Shown piece by piece: positions 9,681 through 22,311 of a stretch of DNA of 64,000 bases; position 1 is the stretch's first letter, and each line of letters starts with the position of its first letter. The notes below the pieces were generated by a model. The model was not told where the DNA came from. It worked only from the letters and a program-made list of their open reading frames with translations, and made no database searches. Location: NCBI RefSeq assembly GCF_005222705.1, contig NZ_STGF01000001.1, forward strand, positions 124,001 through 188,000, read 5' to 3'. The stretch comes from Paenibacillus sp. SY21-1. GTDB lineage: Bacteria; Bacillota; Bacilli; Paenibacillales; Paenibacillaceae. The position numbers and the translations under genes are program-made.

Positions 9681-10931
9681 TCATTTCACAATGGATTCAT
9701 TCCTTACGCCTGAGCCCATAATTTTAGTCGTGCATGCGATCTCGCTTTTCACTTTGGGAAATAGATTCGGCCAATCATGCTCCATCCGTTTCCACGTCTG
9801 CCCGGCATGCAAATATATCTCCTTCCCCCAGCCGAGGGCATCCGATTTCATTTGGCGCTGAATCCGGTTAATGGCCGCTCCTGTTTCAATTTCTATCGCT
9901 TGGCAAGCAAGCTCGCCAACATGGTCCAGAACGCTCTCGTCCAGAACATCAAGCCCCGGGCATAAAATTTCCTGGATGCTGCCCACCAAACGTAAGTCGG
10001 CATGTACGATTGGATCGCCTTCATTCGAATGCTTCACCTTGTAGTTCACGTGACTGTTTTGAACTTCCACGGACAAAAAGCCCTCCGCTTGCGGACATGC
10101 CAGCTTGACGACCGAACTTTTCACCTTGCCCTCCAGCCACGACAGGCCTCTCGACTCGCGCGGCTTTAAGTAACCGATCAGCTTGCCTTCCCTAAAAACG
10201 GCCATTGTAGAAAGCACCGGAACCTCGGCAGCCGGAATTTGATTGATATTATCCGACGTCCGTCCAACGGCGGGGTTCCCGTCAATACGAATGGAAGGCA
10301 GCACAGCTTGCTCTTGTCCTGTCCCCCGCAGCCTTGTTATATCCTTCACATATACCGGAAATATGGTGCCATAGGCATTGGCATTGACGTCCAGAGCTTC
10401 ATGGAACTGGTTAGTCGGTATATTCTCCATTTGCGTCGTCATTTGAAGCAGCTGCTGGGCTTTTATGCTGCGGGTCAATACAACTGAAATATCCGTTCGT
10501 ATATCCGGATTGCGTTCGATCAGATCCACTAACGGGTAGATGCCCTTCCGGGCAATCGACTCTCCGATGACAAGCAGCTGGGTATGGGAAAAAAACAATC
10601 GGCGCGACGTTCTGGCCGACATTTTGCGAATCGCTTCAAACAAGGTATCGCCCGTTTCCGTGAAGGTGGTGACAGGCGTCCCTCCGGCAGTGCCCTTGCT
10701 CTCCGATGCGACGTTTTGCGGCAGCACGACTTGAACGGTAACTTGCATCCCCTGTTTGCCGGAAGGGGCTTCATCGATGCCAAGCGCCAGCACTACCCCA
10801 AGCTTGTCCAGATAGCGCTGGTCCCAGCAGCCGGACAGCAGCGTTGTCAGCCCAAGCAGGCAAACGATTAGCAGCAGCCTTCCGGCGGACTTCAGCGCCA
10901 CAGAGCCTGACCGCCCACTCCCGCCATTCAT
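9681..10931 (-). CDS. Spore germination receptor C lipoprotein (Ger(x)C family)
   Basis: A 416-residue lipoprotein. The signal segment RLLLIVCLLGLTTLLSGCWD carries a clear lipobox (LSGC), after which the mature protein starts CWDQRYLDKLGVVLALGIDE, the hallmark N-terminus of Ger(x)C proteins. The rest fits the three-domain GerC fold that sits on the outer face of the spore inner membrane next to the A and B subunits. The start overlaps the end of the A-subunit gene (ATGA at 10928-10931) and has AAGGAG eight bases upstream, so the genes are translationally coupled. Length is normal. Confidence 0.9.
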   Translation of the reverse strand: MNGGSGRSGSVALKSAGRLLLIVCLLGLTTLLSGCWDQRYLDKLGVVLALGIDEAPSGKQGMQVTVQVVLPQNVASESKGTAGGTPVTTFTETGDTLFEAIRKMSARTSRRLFFSHTQLLVIGESIARKGIYPLVDLIERNPDIRTDISVVLTRSIKAQQLLQMTTQMENIPTNQFHEALDVNANAYGTIFPVYVKDITRLRGTGQEQAVLPSIRIDGNPAVGRTSDNINQIPAAEVPVLSTMAVFREGKLIGYLKPRESRGLSWLEGKVKSSVVKLACPQAEGFLSVEVQNSHVNYKVKHSNEGDPIVHADLRLVGSIQEILCPGLDVLDESVLDHVGELACQAIEIETGAAINRIQRQMKSDALGWGKEIYLHAGQTWKRMEHDWPNLFPKVKSEIACTTKIMGSGVRNESIVK

Positions 10932-12532
10932 TGCTCCGGCTCCTTGCGGGGAATGTGCTCGATCTGCTGCCGAACAGGGTTATGGTCAGCCAGCCGTTGC
11001 GGCCGCTCCTTCATCATCCATAGCGGAGCCCGAACGAGCGTATCCTTTAAGTCCTTGGCGAACAAAGGTCCAAACGGCTTCAAATACGGCATGCCGAACG
11101 AACGAATATTGCTCAAATGAAGCAAAAGCAGCAGGACGACAAGCGCAATGCCATAGAAGCCAAGCGTGGACGCGGCAAGCAGCAGGAAGAAACGCAGCAG
11201 CCGGGCGGCAATACCGAGGCTGTAGGCAGGTGAAACAAAGCTTGAGATAGCTGTAAAGGCGACGACAATGACGACCGCAGGCGACACAATGCCCGCCTCC
11301 ACTACCGATTGCCCAATAACGAGACCGCCGACAATGGAAATCGTATTGCCCGCGGCGCTGGGCATGCGTACGACCGCCTCGCGCAATATTTCAAACACAA
11401 ACTCCATAATGAACGCTTCCAAATAAGCGGGGAAAGGAACCCCCTCGCGCTGGGCAGCCAGCTTCAGCAATAGCTGGGTCGGAATCATCTCCTGATGGTA
11501 GCCGACAATCGCCACATAGACGGATGGCATCAGCAGCGCAATCAGAAAAGATACGAAACGCAGCATCCGGAGAAAGGTCGCTATGTCGAAACGCTGATAA
11601 TAATCCTCTGATGCCTGAAAAAATAAATTCAGAATGGCCGGTACGATTAAAACAAACGGCGTACCGTCGACAAGTATGGCTATACGCCCCTCCAGCAGGT
11701 TGCCTGCAACCGCATCCGGCCGTTCAATATTGAGCGCCGTGGGGAAGGGCGACCATCTTTGATCGGTAATCAGCTCTTCGATGTAACCGGACTCGAGCAC
11801 GCCGTCGATGCTGATCGCTTCCAGACGCTCGCGCAAATCGGCCAGCACATTCTCGTCGGCAAGCCCTTTGACATACATGATATTGACCGGCGTTTGTGAA
11901 ATATCGCCGAGCGTCCATTGCTCCAGCCAAAGCTTGGGGCTGCGAATTTTGCGGCGAATCATCGAGGAATTGACGCGTATCGACTCGGTAAAGCCTTCGC
12001 GTGGACCGCGAATGGCCATTTCCGTTTTTGGCTCCTCAATGCCCCTTCGTTCCCCGCCTACGATATTGGCGGCAAGCGCCCCCTCTGCTCCGTCAAGCAA
12101 AAGGATGACGTAGCCCATAAACAGCTTTTGGAACAGCAGCTTCCAATCCGCAATATCGTTGACAATGCCGACGGAGAGCAGGTTTCTTTTCATATCCTCC
12201 AGCTTGGCGGACTGCGCGTAGCCTCCCGGCAGACGGGTCTCGCCTAGAAGCGGAGAAATAACAAATTCATTCATCCGTTCATCGTCGACCATGCCTTGCA
12301 CATAAACCAGCAAAACCTCTTGCTCGTTTCTTCCGAATAAGCCCAGCCTGCGAAAGATAATATCCTTGCTCTCCCCCAGCTCATTCTGAATAAGCTCCAT
12401 GTTCCGTTCCAGCGAAGCTGACAAGGGCCGTTCGGAAAAAGCTTCGAGCTGCTCATCCTCATGCTGTGCCGCCTTGGCAAGCTGCTTCTGGCGTTTTCCC
12501 TTGCCGTTTTTTGTTAGACTGCCGCCTGCCAT
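10928..12532 (-). CDS. Spore germination receptor A subunit (GerA family)
   Basis: About 534 residues from the ATG at 12532. A basic N-terminal tail (GKGKRQKQLAKAAQ) leads into the conserved GerA soluble domain, with LVYVQGMVDD and the segment SIRVNSSMIRRKIRSPKLW. A membrane domain of about five helices follows, with PFPAYLEAFIMEFVFEILREA and RMPSAAGNTISIVGG characteristic of the family. The A subunit forms the membrane oligomer/channel of the germinant receptor. The chosen start follows an imperfect AGGGGTTGA site; an in-frame TTG at 12544 and an ATG at 12610 are alternatives without good ribosome binding sites. It heads the A-C-D-B operon. No forespore sigma-G promoter could be picked out with confidence. 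Confidence 0.9.
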   Translation of the reverse strand: MAGGSLTKNGKGKRQKQLAKAAQHEDEQLEAFSERPLSASLERNMELIQNELGESKDIIFRRLGLFGRNEQEVLLVYVQGMVDDERMNEFVISPLLGETRLPGGYAQSAKLEDMKRNLLSVGIVNDIADWKLLFQKLFMGYVILLLDGAEGALAANIVGGERRGIEEPKTEMAIRGPREGFTESIRVNSSMIRRKIRSPKLWLEQWTLGDISQTPVNIMYVKGLADENVLADLRERLEAISIDGVLESGYIEELITDQRWSPFPTALNIERPDAVAGNLLEGRIAILVDGTPFVLIVPAILNLFFQASEDYYQRFDIATFLRMLRFVSFLIALLMPSVYVAIVGYHQEMIPTQLLLKLAAQREGVPFPAYLEAFIMEFVFEILREAVVRMPSAAGNTISIVGGLVIGQSVVEAGIVSPAVVIVVAFTAISSFVSPAYSLGIAARLLRFFLLLAASTLGFYGIALVVLLLLLHLSNIRSFGMPYLKPFGPLFAKDLKDTLVRAPLWMMKERPQRLADHNPVRQQIEHIPRKEPEQ

Positions 12533-12697
12533 TTTTCTGCTCAACCCCTCTCGCTTTCGGTTATCGCTACCGCTTAGGATAACTGTTCCAAGGAAAAAAT
12601 ATGTATTCATATTCAGATTTCAGGTTGGTGCTCTCAAAGCGCAACGGTTGTCGATTCTCGCAGGCAGGACACAGCCAAGCTCGACATAGCGCCAATA

Positions 12698-12743
12698 GAA
12701 AAACCGCAGCGCCGATCCTCTGAGATCGGCGCTGCGGTTTTTC
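12698..12743. terminator. strong bidirectional terminator after the chemoreceptor gene
   Basis: A perfect 20-base inverted repeat (GAAAAACCGCAGCGCCGATC, six-base loop CTCTGA, then its complement) with T-runs at both ends. It separates the chemoreceptor gene from the ger operon. Confidence 0.92.
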
Positions 12744-12764
12744 TAAGTGGTTGGGCTATTTGCG

Positions 12765-14978
12765 CTAGCGAATACGCGATTCGGTTAGCTTAAATTGTCC
12801 GACCAGCTGCTGCAGCAGGGTTGTAATCGACTCCACGCTTTGCGACGTTTGGCGGACATTGGTCATTTCACAAATCAATTCCTGCATTTTGCTTTCGACA
12901 TCCGATGAAACCTTGCGATTTGCGCGGCTGACAAGCGCGATTTTCTCCATCAGCTCTACGACCTCATCAACGACCTGCGTTTTGCGATGGTCCTTCGCGT
13001 GTGCGGCCGCCAAGGTTTTAGCCGCTGCAGTGACGAGCTGATTGCCCTCCTCCACAACACGGTTCCCTTCATCCATTGAGGCATAGGCTTGCTTGGCTTC
13101 GTTATAAATGTGTTGGGTAATCCCGTGCACCTCGGATGTTGAGCGTTTAGTCATTTCCGCCAGCTTCCGGATTTCGGATGCTACGACGGCAAAGCCGCGG
13201 CCCTGCTCGCCAACACGCGCCGCTTCAATAGATGCGTTCAGTGCGAGCAGATTCGTCTGCGCGGATATTTCCTCGATAACATGCAGCACGCCCTGAATCT
13301 CTTGCACCGTATTCATAAAGCGATGGATCGTATCGTTCGTTTCGCCGACCTTGACGGATATATGCTGCATTTTGTCACCGATGCGATCAACCTCTGTTTT
13401 TGCTACCGCGATCTGCTCGGCGGCCTGCTCCTCCATCACCCGCAGCGTAGAACGCATGTCTCCGGCAGCGTCCTTGGCCATGTCAATATCCTTCAGCTGC
13501 CGCCTGATGCTGCCGATCATATCATTGACATTGCCGCTCGCGCGCTCCGTCGATACCGCTGTTACCGCGGCAGACTCGTTCAGCATAAGCTGGCTCGACA
13601 ATACGTCCGACGAAGCCAGCTTCACCTGCAGCATGACGCCCTCGAGCGAATCAATCATATTGTTAATCCATTTAGCCAGCTCTTTGGATTCGTCATTATC
13701 GAATTTCGCTAGTGACAGCCTCTGGGTCAAATCCCCCTTGCCTTCCGCATTCATGCGAATGAAGCTGTTGATTTCCCGCAAATGGCTGACGACGCGCTGC
13801 GATTCCTTCTTTTGCAGCACACCGCTTACGAGCAGGCCGAATAGCAGGTTGAAGCCTCCGGCAGCGACGGCCGTAAGCCAGATCGGCGCATTCATCGCCA
13901 CCAACAGCACGAGCAGCGCCGTCAATAAACTCATGGCTACCGCGCCGGCCAACTGCAGCTTCCGCTGTCTCCAGCCAATGCTGCGTATCCGGTAAACCTC
14001 CTCCAAATCGCCTTCGCACATCATGCCCCATTTATCAGGACAATGTGGAAGCTGGAAGGTCACGCCCTTGCCGATAACCGAAATATGGCGGTAGTCCGAG
14101 TACCCCGGAAACTCGACAAATAAATTGCTGCCCTTGCGAATCGTATTGGCTACTCCAGGATGCAGCTGCCCTGTAGCCGGGTCCGTGAACATAATCTCAA
14201 GCTCGGTATGCTCTTTAATGGAAACCGTGCCCCAGTCCGTCGAAACGCCGTCCTTGAGATTCTCGCCGTGCGTGAACGTGCGATCCTCGAACCGGCTGCG
14301 CGACAAGGCCGTGCCCGGAGCAATATGGAGGTTCAGTCTCGCTTCAGCCATAAAAATGTAATTGTCGCCAGAGTCGGGATACACATGGCCGGATTCGCGC
14401 TGAATGAGATCGCCGAGCACATCGTTCGGCACTCGTCCGCACAACGTTGCCGCATGCCGTCCATCAACGCTTATCGGCAAGATAAACAGCAATGTCATTT
14501 GATCGTGAAAAGAGGAAGATCGAGCGCCCAGCTTTAATGTAATCGGATCACGATAAGGTCCGAACAGGCATTTCTGAAGCTTGCCTGCGCCGGCTGCATA
14601 ACGAAGCCCGGCCTGCAGCGTGCTGTCCGTCCCATACGATTTCCCTTTATGTGCCGCATAAGTTGAACTGACAACGTTGTTTTCGGCATCGAGCAAGAAC
14701 AGCTCCGTAAAGTCAATGGCCCTTTTATAGGTCCGCTCAAGCAGCTGATCCGCCTGCCCGATTGACGATGCGTCTTGCTCCTGCGCAAGCAGTGGGGTCA
14801 TTTGCTCGCTTAATCGGTCGAGATGATTCCAGTAATCTGAAGCCCAGCCGCGCAGCAATTCCTTTCGTGTCTCGGCTATGCCTTCAAAGCTCTGCGCCAC
14901 ATCTTCCTTCAGATCTTTGTTCAGCTGCCATGAAACCCACAGAGGAAATCCTACTTTAGTACCAAGCCAATCGAACAT
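12765..14978 (-). CDS. Methyl-accepting chemotaxis protein with a large N-terminal sensor domain
   Basis: A 737-residue chemoreceptor. The C-terminal half is a methyl-accepting signalling domain with the conserved CheA/CheW-contacting tip ([20 protein letters not shown], then [14 protein letters not shown]), preceded by a HAMP-like segment near 390-450. The first 330 or so residues form a sensor region with Cache-like features. There is no N-terminal membrane helix: the only hydrophobic segments are an adjacent pair at about 341-362 and 366-388. On simple topology this puts both the sensor and the signalling domain in the cytoplasm, unlike classical receptors. The start has a GGGGGAGAG site. 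Transcription is monocistronic, ending at the hairpin at 12698-12743. Confidence 0.88.
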   Translation of the reverse strand: MFDWLGTKVGFPLWVSWQLNKDLKEDVAQSFEGIAETRKELLRGWASDYWNHLDRLSEQMTPLLAQEQDASSIGQADQLLERTYKRAIDFTELFLLDAENNVVSSTYAAHKGKSYGTDSTLQAGLRYAAGAGKLQKCLFGPYRDPITLKLGARSSSFHDQMTLLFILPISVDGRHAATLCGRVPNDVLGDLIQRESGHVYPDSGDNYIFMAEARLNLHIAPGTALSRSRFEDRTFTHGENLKDGVSTDWGTVSIKEHTELEIMFTDPATGQLHPGVANTIRKGSNLFVEFPGYSDYRHISVIGKGVTFQLPHCPDKWGMMCEGDLEEVYRIRSIGWRQRKLQLAGAVAMSLLTALLVLLVAMNAPIWLTAVAAGGFNLLFGLLVSGVLQKKESQRVVSHLREINSFIRMNAEGKGDLTQRLSLAKFDNDESKELAKWINNMIDSLEGVMLQVKLASSDVLSSQLMLNESAAVTAVSTERASGNVNDMIGSIRRQLKDIDMAKDAAGDMRSTLRVMEEQAAEQIAVAKTEVDRIGDKMQHISVKVGETNDTIHRFMNTVQEIQGVLHVIEEISAQTNLLALNASIEAARVGEQGRGFAVVASEIRKLAEMTKRSTSEVHGITQHIYNEAKQAYASMDEGNRVVEEGNQLVTAAAKTLAAAHAKDHRKTQVVDEVVELMEKIALVSRANRKVSSDVESKMQELICEMTNVRQTSQSVESITTLLQQLVGQFKLTESRIR

Positions 14979-15259
14979 ATGACTCTCCCCCTACTTCAAC
15001 ACGTCTATTTATGTTAAATATATTAACATATATTAAAGAGAAATTCCTACATTAATATCGGATATTTATACAAAAATAGAGATAACCTGACACACATAAC
15101 TGCTTTTACCCTCTTAAAACCGAATAATATAGCCTCAGCCTGTTTCTCGAGACCTACCGCTGCTTTCCACAGATCAGCTAATAGGAATACGCCCAATGAT
15201 GGATGCTGCAGCCCCTCTCTCTTGCATCCATTGTGAAGAGGGACTAGAAAAAAACCTAA

Positions 15260-15274
15260 TTGTAAACGCAGTCA
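15260..15274 (+). promoter_or_regulatory. CcpA binding site (cre) overlapping the amylase promoter
   Basis: TTGTAAACGCAGTCA fits the degenerate cre consensus WTGNAANCGNWNNCW at all fixed positions. It covers the -35 box and the start of the spacer, so CcpA binding would block RNA polymerase. This is expected for a starch or maltodextrin enzyme. Confidence 0.65.
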
Positions 15275-15288
15275 AACTATGGTAAGAT
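15260..15288 (+). promoter_or_regulatory. promoter of the GH13 amylase gene
   Basis: TTGTAA (15260-15265), a 17-base spacer, then TAAGAT (15283-15288). It sits about 95 bases before the amylase start, with a leader hairpin in between. The remaining part of the 405-base gap (14979-15259) is AT-rich and shows nothing else I can name. Confidence 0.65.
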
Positions 15289-15315
15289 ATAGAAAATTTA
15301 AAGGCAATGTAACCT

Positions 15316-15356
15316 AAGGGTTCAACCTCATTTCATACTGAGGTTGGCCCTTTTTG
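15316..15356 (+). terminator. terminator-like hairpin in the amylase leader (possible attenuator)
   Basis: An AAGGG-TT-CAACCTCA arm pairs with TGAGGTTG-G-CCCTT across an eight-base loop and runs into TTTTTG. It lies between the predicted promoter and the start codon, so it either ends some transcripts early (attenuation) or ends transcription arriving from upstream. Confidence 0.65.
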
Positions 15357-15383
15357 CGTTCTTAAGCCTTAAGGAGGTCAAAC

Positions 15384-17180
15384 ATGACAATTATGCTGGA
15401 AGCTTTATATCATCGCCCGGGGCAAAATTGGTCCTACGCCTACAACGATTCCACCTTGCACATCCGTATCCGTACGAAGAAAGGTAACGTTCCGCAAATT
15501 CAATTATTTTGTGGAGACAAGTTCAACTGGGACAACTATAACGAAGCCATCTGGATGGAGCATTTAGTATCCGACACCTTATTTGATTACTGGCATGCAT
15601 CGGTTAACCCTACATTCCGCAGATTGGTATATTACTTTGAACTGCATTCTCTAAATCATGAAATCATTTATTATTTGGAAAAGGGCTTTTACAGCGAGCA
15701 TCCTGCAATCAAATACGAAGGATTGTTTGACTTCCCGTTTCTGAATCCGGAAGATGTCCATACTCCGCCTTCATGGGTCAAGGAGGCAATCTTCTATCAA
15801 ATCTTCCCTGAACGGTTTGCCAACGGCGATCCGTCGATTAGCCCTTTGAATGTAAGTGAATGGGGAGGTGTACCGAGTCCGAATAATTTCTTCGGTGGAG
15901 ATCTACAAGGTGTAATCGATCATCTTGATTATTTGAGCGAGCTTGGTATCAACGCCGTTTATTTCAACCCCCTATTCCTGGCTACCACTAATCACAAATA
16001 CGACACAAGCGACTATATGCGCATTGACCCGCATTTCGGCAATGAAGAGAAGCTAAAGGAGCTTGTCGAAGCCTGTCATGCCAGAGGCATTCGAGTGCTG
16101 CTTGATGGCGTGTTTAACCATTGCGGCCGCACTTTCCCTCCCTTTGCGGATGTGCTTGAAAAAGGGGAAGCTTCCGAATATGCCAACTGGTTTCATATTA
16201 GAAAATGGCCGTTGCATGTTGTTGACGGCATTGCTTCCTATGACACTTTTGGATTCGAACCCCTTATGCCCAAGCTCAATACCGGCAACGAAGAAGTCCG
16301 GGCCTATTTATTAAAGGCGGGACGGTATTGGATCGAAGAGATTGGCGTTGACGGGTGGCGGCTGGATGTAGCTAACGAGGTCGATCATCAGTTTTGGAGA
16401 GAGTTTAGGCGCGAGGTGAAAGGCGTTAATCCATCCGCCTATCTGCTGGGCGAAATTATGCATGATTCCATGCCTTGGCTGCAGGGCGATCAATTCGATG
16501 CCGTGATGAACTATCCTTTTACGAATATTCTCTTAAATTTCTTTGCACGCAGGCTGACGACGGCTGAGCAATTCGCTCTGGCCATTAACGCACAGCTAGC
16601 CAGCTACCCTCAGCAAATCAATGAAGTCGCATTTAATCTGCTGGGCAGTCACGATACAGTAAGATTGTTGACATTATGCCAGGGCAATGTCCCCCTGATG
16701 AAGCTTGCAACGCTATTTCAATTAACGTTTCAGGGCGCTCCATGTATTTATTACGGCGATGAGATTGGCATGGACGGCGAACATGATCCGTATAACCGCA
16801 AGTGCATGGAGTGGGACCCGGATAAGCAGAACACTGAGCTGCTTCATTTTTTCCGCGAATTGATAAGCTTGCGCAAACAATTCAACGCACTTCGCGGTAG
16901 CGGTCTGCGCTTTATCTTGCTTCGTGAGCAGCCGCAACTGCTTGTGTATGAGCGATGGGATGATACAGAGAGATTCATCATCATGCTGAATAATCAAAAC
17001 AGCAAAATAGATTTAGAAATCTCCTCACATCTACCTGAGCTTGACTGGCGGCAAATTCACGGCGAAGCAAAATTCCAGTCCAAGGATGCCCGGCGGCAAA
17101 TTAGCATTCCTTCTTATGGCTATAGTATTCTGCAAGCATCAGCAGACTTGCTTCACCAAAGTAACAGACCCATCTTATAA
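15384..17180 (+). CDS. GH13 alpha-glucan hydrolase (neopullulanase / cyclomaltodextrinase / maltogenic amylase type)
   Basis: A 598-residue enzyme without a signal peptide, so probably cytoplasmic, acting on imported maltodextrins or cyclodextrins. Residues 1-125 form an N-domain of the CBM34 type. The GH13 barrel starts at [19 protein letters not shown] and carries the four conserved regions: [18 protein letters not shown] (nucleophile Asp); GEIMHD (acid/base Glu); and LLGSHDT (transition-state Asp). A C-terminal beta-domain follows. The [11 protein letters not shown] motif and N-domain point to subfamily GH13_20. Start codon follows AAGGAGG. It is a single-gene unit with a cre-overlapped promoter and a leader hairpin, convergent with atpC. 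Exact substrate preference within the subfamily cannot be read from sequence. Confidence 0.92.
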   Translation: MTIMLEALYHRPGQNWSYAYNDSTLHIRIRTKKGNVPQIQLFCGDKFNWDNYNEAIWMEHLVSDTLFDYWHASVNPTFRRLVYYFELHSLNHEIIYYLEKGFYSEHPAIKYEGLFDFPFLNPEDVHTPPSWVKEAIFYQIFPERFANGDPSISPLNVSEWGGVPSPNNFFGGDLQGVIDHLDYLSELGINAVYFNPLFLATTNHKYDTSDYMRIDPHFGNEEKLKELVEACHARGIRVLLDGVFNHCGRTFPPFADVLEKGEASEYANWFHIRKWPLHVVDGIASYDTFGFEPLMPKLNTGNEEVRAYLLKAGRYWIEEIGVDGWRLDVANEVDHQFWREFRREVKGVNPSAYLLGEIMHDSMPWLQGDQFDAVMNYPFTNILLNFFARRLTTAEQFALAINAQLASYPQQINEVAFNLLGSHDTVRLLTLCQGNVPLMKLATLFQLTFQGAPCIYYGDEIGMDGEHDPYNRKCMEWDPDKQNTELLHFFRELISLRKQFNALRGSGLRFILLREQPQLLVYERWDDTERFIIMLNNQNSKIDLEISSHLPELDWRQIHGEAKFQSKDARRQISIPSYGYSILQASADLLHQSNRPIL

Positions 17181-17185
17181 TGACA

Positions 17186-17222
17186 AAAAACCTCTCTTGT
17201 CGGAATGACGAGAGAGGTTCTT
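17186..17222. terminator. convergent terminator shared by amylase and atpC
   Basis: AACCTCTC pairs with GAGAGGTT around a short GTC/GAC stem, with A-run and TTCTT flanks, midway between the two convergent stop codons. Confidence 0.85.
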
Positions 17223-17232
17223 CGTATATGGC

Positions 17233-17637
17233 TTATTTGTTATGCTGCTTGATGTTAATACGGTTCATCGCACGCTGCAGAGCAAGCTCCGCACGGCGAT
17301 AATCGACTTCATCGCGTTTCGCCGCAAGACGCTGCTGTGCGCGCTGTTTAGCGGCTTCTGCACGGTCAATGTTAATGTCGGTTGACAATTCTGCGCTCTC
17401 CGCGAGAATGACCACTTTGTCCTTGCGAACCTCGACAAAACCGCCGTTAACGGCCACAACATCAACCTTGCCGTTGCGCTTGATGACAACAGGAGCGATA
17501 CGCAGCGGAGTAACCAGCGGAATGTGATTCGGCAAAATGCCAAGCTCGCCTTCCACGCCGGTTACGCTAACCATGTTCGCCGTTTCCTCGTAAACCTTGC
17601 GTTCCGGTGTTACGATTTCTACCAAAAACGTACTCAT
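17233..17637 (-). CDS. atpC: ATP synthase epsilon subunit
   Basis: A 134-residue F1 subunit epsilon, part of the rotating central stalk. It couples gamma to the c-ring and can inhibit ATP hydrolysis. The N-terminal beta-sandwich (STFLVEIVTPERKVYEE, GELGILPNHIPLVTPL) and the C-terminal helical hairpin (DRAEAAKQRAQQRLAAK) are both present. It is the last gene of the atp operon; its stop is followed by the convergent terminator. In related genomes ywzB and murA come next, but here about 16.5 kb of other genes intervene. Confidence 0.97.
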   Translation of the reverse strand: MSTFLVEIVTPERKVYEETANMVSVTGVEGELGILPNHIPLVTPLRIAPVVIKRNGKVDVVAVNGGFVEVRKDKVVILAESAELSTDINIDRAEAAKQRAQQRLAAKRDEVDYRRAELALQRAMNRINIKQHNK

Positions 17638-17661
17638 GTGGATTCCTCCCGCCTTTCGCTA

Positions 17662-19068
<1,407 letters not shown>

Positions 19069-19144
19069 TTACCCTCCTGGTTCCTTCTTGTTACTGCACG
19101 CCGGTCAGCTTATCGCAAGCGCCTGGCCCATGCAGGATAAAATA

Positions 19145-20005
19145 TTACGATTGAGCGTTCGCTCCCGCGACGATCTCGGATATTTCCTGGGTAATCGCCG
19201 CTTGACGCGCACGGTTGTAAGTCAACGTCAATTGGTTGATCATTTTCGTCGCATTTTTCGTAGCGCTGCCCATTGCGGTCATACGCGCGCCGAACTCACT
19301 GGCTTTGCCGTCAAGCACTGCGCTGTAAATAAGCGTTTCCGCATATTTCGGCAGCAGCATCTCCAGCACGCCCTCTGGCGATGGCTCATATTCGTAGCTG
19401 GATACGGAAGCTCCGCTGTTAATCGATTCAAGCGGCAGCAGCCGAGTTTCTGTCGGAACTTGCGTAATCGCGTTAACGAATTGATTGTAATACAGGTAAA
19501 GCTCATCATAAGCGCCTTCAGCAAAGTTCTTGACCGCTGTATAGGCAACTGTCTTGATGTCCGCAAACGTTGGAGCATCCGGCAAGCCGGTCACTTCCTC
19601 CACGATTGGCATATTGCGACGACGGAAATAATCCCGGCCTTTGCGTCCGATGACGAACAATGCATATTCGTCTGTCGATTTATGCTTTTCGCGAATTGTT
19701 TGCGTCACTTTACGCAAAATGTTCGAGTTGTAACCGCCCGCAAGACCACGATCCGATGTAATAACGAGATAACCCGTTCTTTTGACCGGACGGCTCTCCA
19801 GCATCGGATGCTTGACATCCTTCGTACCGGCAGCGATGCTCGCAACAACCTCTTTCAGCTTGTCAGCGTAAGGACGGGATGCAATTGCAGCTTCCTGAGC
19901 GCGTCTTAGCTTGGAGGCGGATACCAGCTCCATTGCCTTGGTGATCTGCTTTGTGTTTTGTTTACTCTTAATTTCGCGCTTTATTTCACGCATACCTTTT
20001 GCCAC
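19145..20005 (-). CDS. atpG: ATP synthase gamma subunit
   Basis: A 286-residue F1 central-shaft subunit. The N-terminal helix ([20 protein letters not shown]) and C-terminal helix ([20 protein letters not shown]) are the conserved coiled-coil ends that rotate inside the alpha3beta3 ring. The middle Rossmann-like part ([16 protein letters not shown]) is also conserved. It is separated from atpA by an unusually long 235-base spacer, described separately. Confidence 0.97.
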   Translation of the reverse strand: MAKGMREIKREIKSKQNTKQITKAMELVSASKLRRAQEAAIASRPYADKLKEVVASIAAGTKDVKHPMLESRPVKRTGYLVITSDRGLAGGYNSNILRKVTQTIREKHKSTDEYALFVIGRKGRDYFRRRNMPIVEEVTGLPDAPTFADIKTVAYTAVKNFAEGAYDELYLYYNQFVNAITQVPTETRLLPLESINSGASVSSYEYEPSPEGVLEMLLPKYAETLIYSAVLDGKASEFGARMTAMGSATKNATKMINQLTLTYNRARQAAITQEISEIVAGANAQS

Positions 20006-20240
20006 TTGGTTTCACCCGCCTTTGTTGCGTCAAGCCCATTCCGCCCCTTCAAGAAGCCGAACGACACTGTGTACGCCTGGTGTTGGTAGGAGCAGGACGC
20101 GACGCCCGGAGCATATGTCGCGGGCTGTCGCTATATATCGGATTGCTTATGCAAATTTCCGCTAGCTTAGCCTTGCTATCGTTAACGAAAACCGCTACGG
20201 ATTTTCTCTGACTCGACTTCGTCTTCGTCAGCGAAAACCG
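20006..20240 (-). other. long structured spacer between atpA and atpG
   Basis: Spacers elsewhere in this operon are 0-100 bases, yet here 235 bases hold no convincing gene. On the minus strand the part next to atpA contains two copies of CGGTTTTCG about 55 bases apart, a CTGAC/GTCAG inverted repeat between them and the self-complementary CGTTAACG. No T-run terminator was seen, so it may be a small repeat insertion or an mRNA processing/stability element. Confidence 0.45.
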
Positions 20241-21761
<1,521 letters not shown>

Positions 21762-21771
21762 CTACCTTACA

Positions 21772-22311
21772 TTAGATTTTAAAGGATTTTTGCAAACGCT
21801 CCAGCTTGCCGGACAAACTGCCATCGTACAGTCTGTCGCCGATACGAACCTGAACGCCTCCGAGAAGAGACGGGTCCACCACCTGCTCGGCAAGAATGGT
21901 CTTGCCCGCCAATTGTCCGAACGTTGCAGCAACCTCTGCAAGCTCCTGCTCGGACAGTTTTTGAGCGGTATATACCGTTGCATGGGCTTGGCCAAGCGCT
22001 TCGCCTGCAATCTTCGTATATGCCTCATACAGCTCGGTGATTACCCCTTGACGCCGGCGGGTAATAAGCAATGTAAGCATATTCAGAACAAGAGCAGATA
22101 CGCGATCGCCAAATGCCGATTTAAGCAGCGATGTTTTTTGTTCAGGAGCTACGCTCGGCAAGGAAAGAAATTTCCCGATGTCGGCGTTTTGCCCCAACAC
22201 TTCGGAAATCAGCTTGAGTTGCGCTTCTACATCGGAGACAACGCTCTCTTTGTCAGCCAGCTCGAACAAAGCTTTGGCGTAGCGCTTCGCTACGAGTGTA
22301 TCGCGGCTCAT
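21772..22311 (-). CDS. atpH: ATP synthase delta subunit
   Basis: A 179-residue peripheral-stalk subunit linking the top of F1 to subunit b. The N-terminal helical bundle (VAKRYAKALFELADKES) and the C-terminal signature (LLGGVQVRIGDRLYDGSLSG) are clear. It overlaps atpF by four bases, consistent with translational coupling. Confidence 0.97.
   Translation of the reverse strand: MSRDTLVAKRYAKALFELADKESVVSDVEAQLKLISEVLGQNADIGKFLSLPSVAPEQKTSLLKSAFGDRVSALVLNMLTLLITRRRQGVITELYEAYTKIAGEALGQAHATVYTAQKLSEQELAEVAATFGQLAGKTILAEQVVDPSLLGGVQVRIGDRLYDGSLSGKLERLQKSFKI

Noticed and set aside
12601..12640. Possible sigma-G promoter before gerA (TGAATA-like boxes)
   Set aside because: Tandem TGAATA sequences exist but no CATNNTA box lies at the right spacing.
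15055..15062. TCCGATAT on the minus strand, like a sigma-D -10 box, upstream of the chemoreceptor
   Set aside because: No TAAA -35 element lies 14-16 bases upstream, so a motility promoter is not supported.
14979..15260. AT-rich stretch with TTAACATATATTAA-like symmetry upstream of the chemoreceptor
   Set aside because: The symmetry is expected from low-complexity AT sequence and no regulator box could be named.
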